Positions 59,691 to 64,000 of a DNA stretch of 64,000 nt are shown here, in pieces; position 1 is the stretch's first letter; each line of letters starts with the position of its first letter. This DNA comes from Schaalia odontolytica (GTDB lineage: Bacteria > Actinomycetota > Actinomycetes > Actinomycetales > Actinomycetaceae). The position numbers were made by a program, and so were the translations under genes. The notes under the pieces were generated by a model, which did not search any database, was not told the origin of the DNA, and saw only the letters and a list, made by a program, of their open reading frames with translations. The stretch spans positions 87,211 through 151,210 of the forward strand of contig NZ_PKKM01000007.1 of assembly GCF_002847525.1 (NCBI RefSeq), written 5' to 3'.

Positions 59691-61592
59691 TCACGGCATC
59701 CACATACCCGAGGCGTCGAAGTTGTACATACGACCGTTGATCATCTGCGTGCCGGTCACCATTGCTCCCGAGGGAGACAGGTAGTACCAGGCGCCACCCA
59801 GGTTGAGCCAGCCGGTGGCCATCGCGCCAGAGCCATGCAGGTAGTACCAGACACCGTCGACCATGACCCAGCCGGTACGCATGGCACCGTCCGAGCCGAG
59901 GTAGTACCAGGAGCCACCGATCATCTGCCAGCCGGTTGCCATCGCGCCCGAGCCGTGCAGGTAGTACCACGTGCCACCCAGGTTGATCCAGCCGGTGGCC
60001 ATCGCACCGGAACCGTGCAGGTAGTACCAGGTGCCGTCGACCATGACCCAGCCGGTACGCATCAGGCCGTTGTCGCCCAGGTAGTACCAGGTGCCGCGGA
60101 CCATCTGCCAGCCGGTGAGCTGAGCGCCAGAGGCGTCGTGGTAGTACCAGGCGCCGCCGTCCATGACCCAGCCGGTGCGCATGTAGCCACGTCCATCGAA
60201 GCGGTAGGTGTGTCCGTCGATCATCATGGAGGTGTTCGTCGGGTAGCTGCCATCAGCGTTGCGGTACCACCAGCCGACCGAGTCCATCACCCAGGCGCCC
60301 ATCGGGGCGGGCGCAGGCTGCGGATCGGGGGCAGGCTGCGGATCGGGGGCAGGCTGCGGGTTGGGAGCGGGCTGCGGGTCCGGCGCAGGCTGCGGATCAG
60401 GCGCAGGCTGCGGATCGGGGGCAGGCTGCGGGTCCGGCGCAGGCTGCGGGTCCGGCGCAGGCTGCGGATCAGGCGCGGGCTGGGGGTCAGGAGCAGGCTG
60501 CGGATCGGGAGCAGGCTGCGGATCGGGAGCAGGCTGCGGATCGGGTGCAGGCTGCGGATCGACCCACGGGGCGGGTGCCTTCGCGTCCTGCTTCACGGAC
60601 TTCACAACGGCGATCGTCGTCGCCGTTGCGGAGGTCCCATCGGGCAGGGTGGCGGTCAGGTTGACCTGATCCCAATCAACAACGTTGCTACCGGTGATCG
60701 TCGCGCTCTTGCCATCCTCGGCCACCTTCAGGATGACCGCGCCACCGTACTCCAGGCTCCAGGACAGGGTGGCATCCTTGAACTTCTTGGGAAGCAACGG
60801 CTTGAGGGTAACAGTCTCACCCTCCTCCATGTCCACGCGGAGGTGATTGAGCGCAATCTCGTCCTTGTCCAGCTCGCTGACGCAGACCTGGACGCTGGCC
60901 ATCACCGGGTCGAAGACCATCGGATCCATGTAGTCGGCGACAGCCCTAACATCCGAGCAGCCTTCCTTCTGGGCAGTCACGAGGCCCGACTTCTCATCGA
61001 CGTTGAGGACGTCAATGTCGTCGCCGGACCAATTGACCTTCGTCATGTTGGCATTCTCCGGCATGTGCGTGACACCAATGTTGGTCTGCTGGCCAACGTA
61101 TAGATCGAGTTTTCCTGACTCGATACCGAAGTCGAGGGAAGTCATCGCCACCGGCTCGATGGCGACGTCGGCACGCTTGGACGGCATGCCGTCACTGCCC
61201 CACGCGACGAGCTTGACCGTCGCGGGGAGCGCCTCGGTGTGGCCGGCCTTGGCCCAGGCGGCCTGGATATCGGAGAACGTGATGGTGAACGTGTAGTGGT
61301 GAATACCGTCAGCCGTGACATTGCCGGGGAAGTCGACGACGCGGCGATAGAAGATCGCGTCGGACGCCGGATCGCGCAGGTCGATGCTGGACAGGCCGGG
61401 ATTGTCGACGACGGAGAAGGTGACCTGACCACCAATACCTTCACTGGTGGTGGCGAGGTCGGAGATCACCGGACCATCCGCGTCGGGCGCGGGGGTTGCT
61501 GCCAGGGCGGGAGCGCCGAAGGCGACGCCGGACGCTGCCATTGCGCCGGTCGCCAGGGCTGCTATCCACACCCTGTGAAATGTGTATGACAT
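59691..61592 (-). CDS. Choline-binding-type repeat surface protein
   Basis: A 633-residue protein. The signal peptide ends near A-L-A-A. An Ig-like/Fn3-like region is homologous to the protease C-terminal domains (D-L-R-D-P-A-S-D-A-I-F-Y). Then come a Big2-type domain, a linker of 14 copies of D-P-Q-P-A-P (one Asn variant) at about residues 345-430, and about ten W-Y-Y-L/G-x-W-x repeats. ATG 61592 has GGAG 5 nt upstream. The linker suggests a long stalk through the cell wall. No enzymatic motif, so it is a likely adhesin or scaffold. Same orientation as the two proteases. Confidence 0.9.
   Translation of the reverse strand: MSYTFHRVWIAALATGAMAASGVAFGAPALAATPAPDADGPVISDLATTSEGIGGQVTFSVVDNPGLSSIDLRDPASDAIFYRRVVDFPGNVTADGIHHYTFTITFSDIQAAWAKAGHTEALPATVKLVAWGSDGMPSKRADVAIEPVAMTSLDFGIESGKLDLYVGQQTNIGVTHMPENANMTKVNWSGDDIDVLNVDEKSGLVTAQKEGCSDVRAVADYMDPMVFDPVMASVQVCVSELDKDEIALNHLRVDMEEGETVTLKPLLPKKFKDATLSWSLEYGGAVILKVAEDGKSATITGSNVVDWDQVNLTATLPDGTSATATTIAVVKSVKQDAKAPAPWVDPQPAPDPQPAPDPQPAPDPQPAPDPQPAPDPQPAPDPQPAPDPQPAPDPQPAPDPQPAPDPQPAPNPQPAPDPQPAPDPQPAPAPMGAWVMDSVGWWYRNADGSYPTNTSMMIDGHTYRFDGRGYMRTGWVMDGGAWYYHDASGAQLTGWQMVRGTWYYLGDNGLMRTGWVMVDGTWYYLHGSGAMATGWINLGGTWYYLHGSGAMATGWQMIGGSWYYLGSDGAMRTGWVMVDGVWYYLHGSGAMATGWLNLGGAWYYLSPSGAMVTGTQMINGRMYNFDASGMWMP
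60307..60558. repeat. 18-bp tandem repeat, 14 copies, coding
   Basis: Coding for the D-P-Q-P-A-P stalk. Copies vary mainly at third bases, so length may change by slippage between strains. Confidence 0.9.
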
Positions 61593-61963
61593 GCTCACTC
61601 CAATGTTGATTCAGGCGAGCTATACCGCACGGTTAGGTTATGTGCTCGCAATTCGCACAATACTGCGCAACCAGATACCTAGCAATGCATTACTCACTTA
61701 CCATCACATAGATACAAGAGTATTTGAGGGAAAACAAGGCGTCCTGAGAGTTCTTTTTCTTGAGATTTACACGCGGACCCTGACCACTGCACATATGTTC
61801 CGCGACAAAAGTACAGATGCTCACTGAGAACACTCTTAAAAGACCGAACTTTCAGACGATATAGAATTCATTCGACCCGGTAACTACCGTAGCGAACTAG
61901 CACAAACAGCTACATAACAGGCCCGTGACCTTGACACACATGTCACGGAACGCCCCAGGCGCC
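61593..61963. other. 371-bp AT-rich intergenic region
   Basis: GC is visibly lower than elsewhere. The only open frames are short and lack ribosome sites. It presumably carries the promoter of the surface protein gene (TATAGC near 61620-61625 on the minus strand). I see no further clear structure. Confidence 0.5.
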
Positions 61964-63820
61964 CTACTGGCGGTCCGACAGCTCCAGGTTCGCACGCACA
62001 ACAATGCCGATGCGCTCGACCATGTCATCGTCCACCCACGCCCCATCCAGGCCGGCCAGGCGCGGGTGAGTGGGCTCCTCGTCGAAGAGCAGATCAAAAC
62101 CGAGGATCGCCCGCCACAGGGGAATCAGCTCTTCGTTGTAGGTGTGGCCATGTCCGCCGGGGGCGGTGCCCGCGACGGGCAGGTCCGCGAGCACCTGAAT
62201 AAAGGTCACGAAGCGCGTGAACTCGACGAAGCGGGACACGTCGCGCCCGGCGCGCTCACGCAGCCAGTCCGGCTGGGTCCACAGGAGCTTGCGGTTCCAC
62301 CACACGACCGGGTCCGAAGGGTGCTGAGCGTAGACGAGGCGCGGGAATCCCCACGGCCCTAGCTCGCGCCCGTAGAGGTCAGTGCGCAGGTCGGAGGGTT
62401 CGTTGACGAAGCGCACGCGCCGCCCGTTGTAGACGACGGGCGCCACCTCGGGGCTACCCTTGTGGCGCGCAGCCGTGAGCTCGGCGTGCATCGGCGTGAA
62501 GGCGGGGGTGCCCACCCACAGGGCGCCATCCACCTGGGAGAGCGCCTCCTCGACCGAGGAGAAGACAGACTGCGAGGCGAAGGCTCCCAAGGACTCGCCG
62601 CAGACGAAGAGCGCGGGTCGGTCGGCCTCGTCCATCGTGTCGAGCTCAGCGCGCACGGCGCGGAACAGCGCGGCCGACGCCTCCTGCGCGGGCTCGAGAC
62701 CGGTCAGCCAGTTGAGTGCCGAGGGCACGTAGGAGTATTGGAGCGAGGCGGTCGCGCAGTTGCCGTGCGTCAGGAACTCGAGGGGCTGGACCTGCCACTC
62801 ATCGACCCAGCCGGAGCCGGTCGACGCCGCGATAAGGATGACAGCGCGATCAAAGGCACCCGTGCGGCGCAGCTCGGCGACCACCGTCGCCGCTGCCTGC
62901 TCGATACCCGCCCCACCCGTGGGCATGCCGGAGTAGACGCGGATGGGTTCCATGGCCTCGCCGCCGCAGACCTGCGCGATGTCGAGGCGCGAGGGGCCGC
63001 GGCCGAGGAAGACTCGCCCCTGACCGCCGACGGATTCCCAGGTGACGGGCGAGGCCGGGGACGCGGAACGCTCAGGGACGAACGGCTTGTAGATGCCGCG
63101 CGCGGTGCGCATGTTCATCTGCTCGGCGTGGTGGCGGAAGAAGCCGATCCCACCGCGAAGGATCACGTTGGAGGTCAGGAAGAAGACGAGCACAACCAGG
63201 ATCGCGACGCCCACGAGGATGGCCGCGGGGCGCGGCATGTAGCCACCGAGGGCCGCAATGAGCATGCGCCCCAATCGATTCAGAGCGCCCACAATCGCGA
63301 TGAGACACCAGGCGATCACAACGGTTCCGGCGGTTCCCAGGAGATACTCGCCGAAGGTTTCGCCCGGCATGTTGACAAGCCTGGCGGCGACGCGGGCACG
63401 CCGGTAGGACTGGATGACCGCGTAGAGCCACCAGATCGCAAAGAGGGCGGCGATGCAGACGCGGAAGCCGATCTCGACGGGCTCGGAGGCCCGGATCGTC
63501 AGGCCCGTCATGCGGATGACGCGAGCCCCCACGTTCTGGACGATGACACCGCCGACGTACCCGCAGGAGACGAGGACACCCGAGGCGACCGCGTGCCACG
63601 CCCAGGAGCGCGCCATCAGCGACGGCGCCACGCTCACCGCATACATGGCGAGCGCCGCGATCACTCCCAGAAACGACACACCCATGGCCACCATTGTGCC
63701 AGGCACAGCCTGCCCGTTCAGGAGAGGAACGAGGCCCGGACCGCCAGGCGCATGAGACCGACGCTCGCTGTCGCCCCGCTCACGCCCCAGCGCGAAACGA
63801 CAACCGCACCTGCAACACAT
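61964..63820 (-). CDS. Membrane-embedded alpha/beta hydrolase (Abhydrolase_9 type)
   Basis: A 618-residue protein: four to five N-terminal membrane helices (from about residue 45), then a cytoplasmic/extracytoplasmic hydrolase domain with C-G-E-S-L-G-A-F (Ser nucleophile, about 430), a G-S-G-W-V-D motif and a C-terminal H-G-H-T. This is the Abhydrolase_9 family (PF10081), frequent in actinobacteria. The ATG at 63820 is supported by a GATAGT -10 seven nt upstream; ATG 63694 is an alternative that begins directly before the first helix. Substrate unknown. It faces away from the WXG100-type gene at 63911. Confidence 0.82.
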   Translation of the reverse strand: MCCRCGCRFALGRERGDSERRSHAPGGPGLVPLLNGQAVPGTMVAMGVSFLGVIAALAMYAVSVAPSLMARSWAWHAVASGVLVSCGYVGGVIVQNVGARVIRMTGLTIRASEPVEIGFRVCIAALFAIWWLYAVIQSYRRARVAARLVNMPGETFGEYLLGTAGTVVIAWCLIAIVGALNRLGRMLIAALGGYMPRPAAILVGVAILVVLVFFLTSNVILRGGIGFFRHHAEQMNMRTARGIYKPFVPERSASPASPVTWESVGGQGRVFLGRGPSRLDIAQVCGGEAMEPIRVYSGMPTGGAGIEQAAATVVAELRRTGAFDRAVILIAASTGSGWVDEWQVQPLEFLTHGNCATASLQYSYVPSALNWLTGLEPAQEASAALFRAVRAELDTMDEADRPALFVCGESLGAFASQSVFSSVEEALSQVDGALWVGTPAFTPMHAELTAARHKGSPEVAPVVYNGRRVRFVNEPSDLRTDLYGRELGPWGFPRLVYAQHPSDPVVWWNRKLLWTQPDWLRERAGRDVSRFVEFTRFVTFIQVLADLPVAGTAPGGHGHTYNEELIPLWRAILGFDLLFDEEPTHPRLAGLDGAWVDDDMVERIGIVVRANLELSDRQ

Positions 63821-63875
63821 ACACCCGACTATCGACGAACAAACAACACTCTCTATCCGCGATACATTGGTTTGC

Positions 63876-63904
63876 TTGACAGGCGGTCAGTGGATTTGTA
63901 GGTT
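63876..63904 (+). promoter_or_regulatory. Consensus leaderless promoter of the last gene
   Basis: TTGACA (63876-63881), exactly 17 bp, TAGGTT (63899-63904), then 6 nt to the ATG at 63911. Among the clearest promoters in the window. Confidence 0.85.
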
Positions 63905-63910
63905 GATAGC

Positions 63911-64000
63911 ATGAGCGCAGATGTGGGTTTTACTCCTGGGAAGCTGGTTGAGGCTGCCCAGGGTATCGAAGATAACGCTGAGCCTTTTGCTCAGGCGGTG
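63911..64000 (+). CDS. WXG100-like secreted protein, 5' partial
   Basis: The first 30 codons of a gene running off the window. It starts M-S-A-D-V-G-F-T-P-G-K-L-V-E-A-A-Q-G-I, a helical start typical of WXG100/ESX-type proteins in actinobacteria. No Sec signal is seen. The consensus promoter just upstream and the leaderless start suggest strong expression. It may open a T7SS gene group beyond the window. Identity is tentative because the W-x-G turn is not yet reached. Confidence 0.6.
   Translation, partial: MSADVGFTPGKLVEAAQGIEDNAEPFAQAV

Noticed and set aside
60307..60558. CRISPR array
   Set aside because: Units are adjacent with no spacers and encode an in-frame Pro-rich stalk.
61582..61827. 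Possible 81-codon gene in the AT-rich gap
   Set aside because: No ribosome site, overlaps the promoter of the surface protein gene, composition unlike real genes here.

Overview
The window reads as a chromosome segment from a high-GC Gram-positive actinobacterium. Coding is dense with strong GC bias at third codon positions, and there are WhiB and Crp/GlxR regulators, a Pro-tRNA without encoded CCA, many leaderless-looking promoters (a -10 hexamer 6-7 nt before the start codon) and T7SS-type WXG100/PPE-like/mycosin genes. Surface proteins carrying choline-binding-type W-Y-Y-L repeats, together with the gene content, suggest Actinomycetaceae of the Schaalia/Actinomyces odontolyticus kind. That genus-level guess is inference, not a database result.

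Layout. 0-9.3 kb: Fic-like protein, membrane proteins, an alpha/beta hydrolase lacking its nucleophile, crp, a WhiB/DUF4177 operon, a ponA-type penicillin-binding protein and a metallophosphoesterase. This order resembles the crp-whiB4-ponA2 region of Mycobacterium tuberculosis. 9.4-11.9 kb: tRNA-Pro(CGG), then four paralogous lipoproteins. 12-15.7 kb: BASS transporter with a palindromic operator, YwiC-like protein, hisC, holin-like protein. 15.7-17.7 kb: a WXG100-sized protein plus a lipase-like hydrolase. 17.9-20 kb: a lower-GC type II restriction-modification pair. 20.1-23.8 kb: purB and a second hydrolase pair. 23.9-27.2 kb: a CsoR/CopZ/CopA copper module with two matching operator palindromes. 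27.2-31.1 kb: a T7SS-like secreted operon (lipoprotein, WXG100-like, PPE-like, mycosin) without its ATPase. 31.4-36.6 kb: GT2/DUF2079 glycosylation-type pair, DUF5926, FGGY kinase. 36.8-39.2 kb: RHH/RelE toxin-antitoxin, TetR and hydrolase. 39.2-44.6 kb: HAD phosphatase, serS, diacylglycerol kinase, pheA. 44.8-50.7 kb: DUF6541, DedA and a large flippase-like protein with an embedded kinase-like domain. 51-61.6 kb: a free-standing protease propeptide lipoprotein, two giant S8 surface proteases and a repeat surface protein. 62-64 kb: a membrane hydrolase and the start of another WXG100-type gene.

The most unusual non-coding signals are: (1) a ~510-bp array between the diacylglycerol kinase gene and pheA, built from ~19-20-bp units arranged as sets of inverted triplets around several centres; (2) two copies of a ~106-115-bp element with terminal inverted repeats (34.8 and 50.8 kb); (3) a cluster of DnaA-box-like 9-mers between serS and the kinase gene; and (4) several near-perfect operator palindromes upstream of specific genes. 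Among proteins, the free-standing I9-type propeptide, the CopA with its metal-binding domain inside the ATP-binding region, and the orphan T7SS-like operon stand out.
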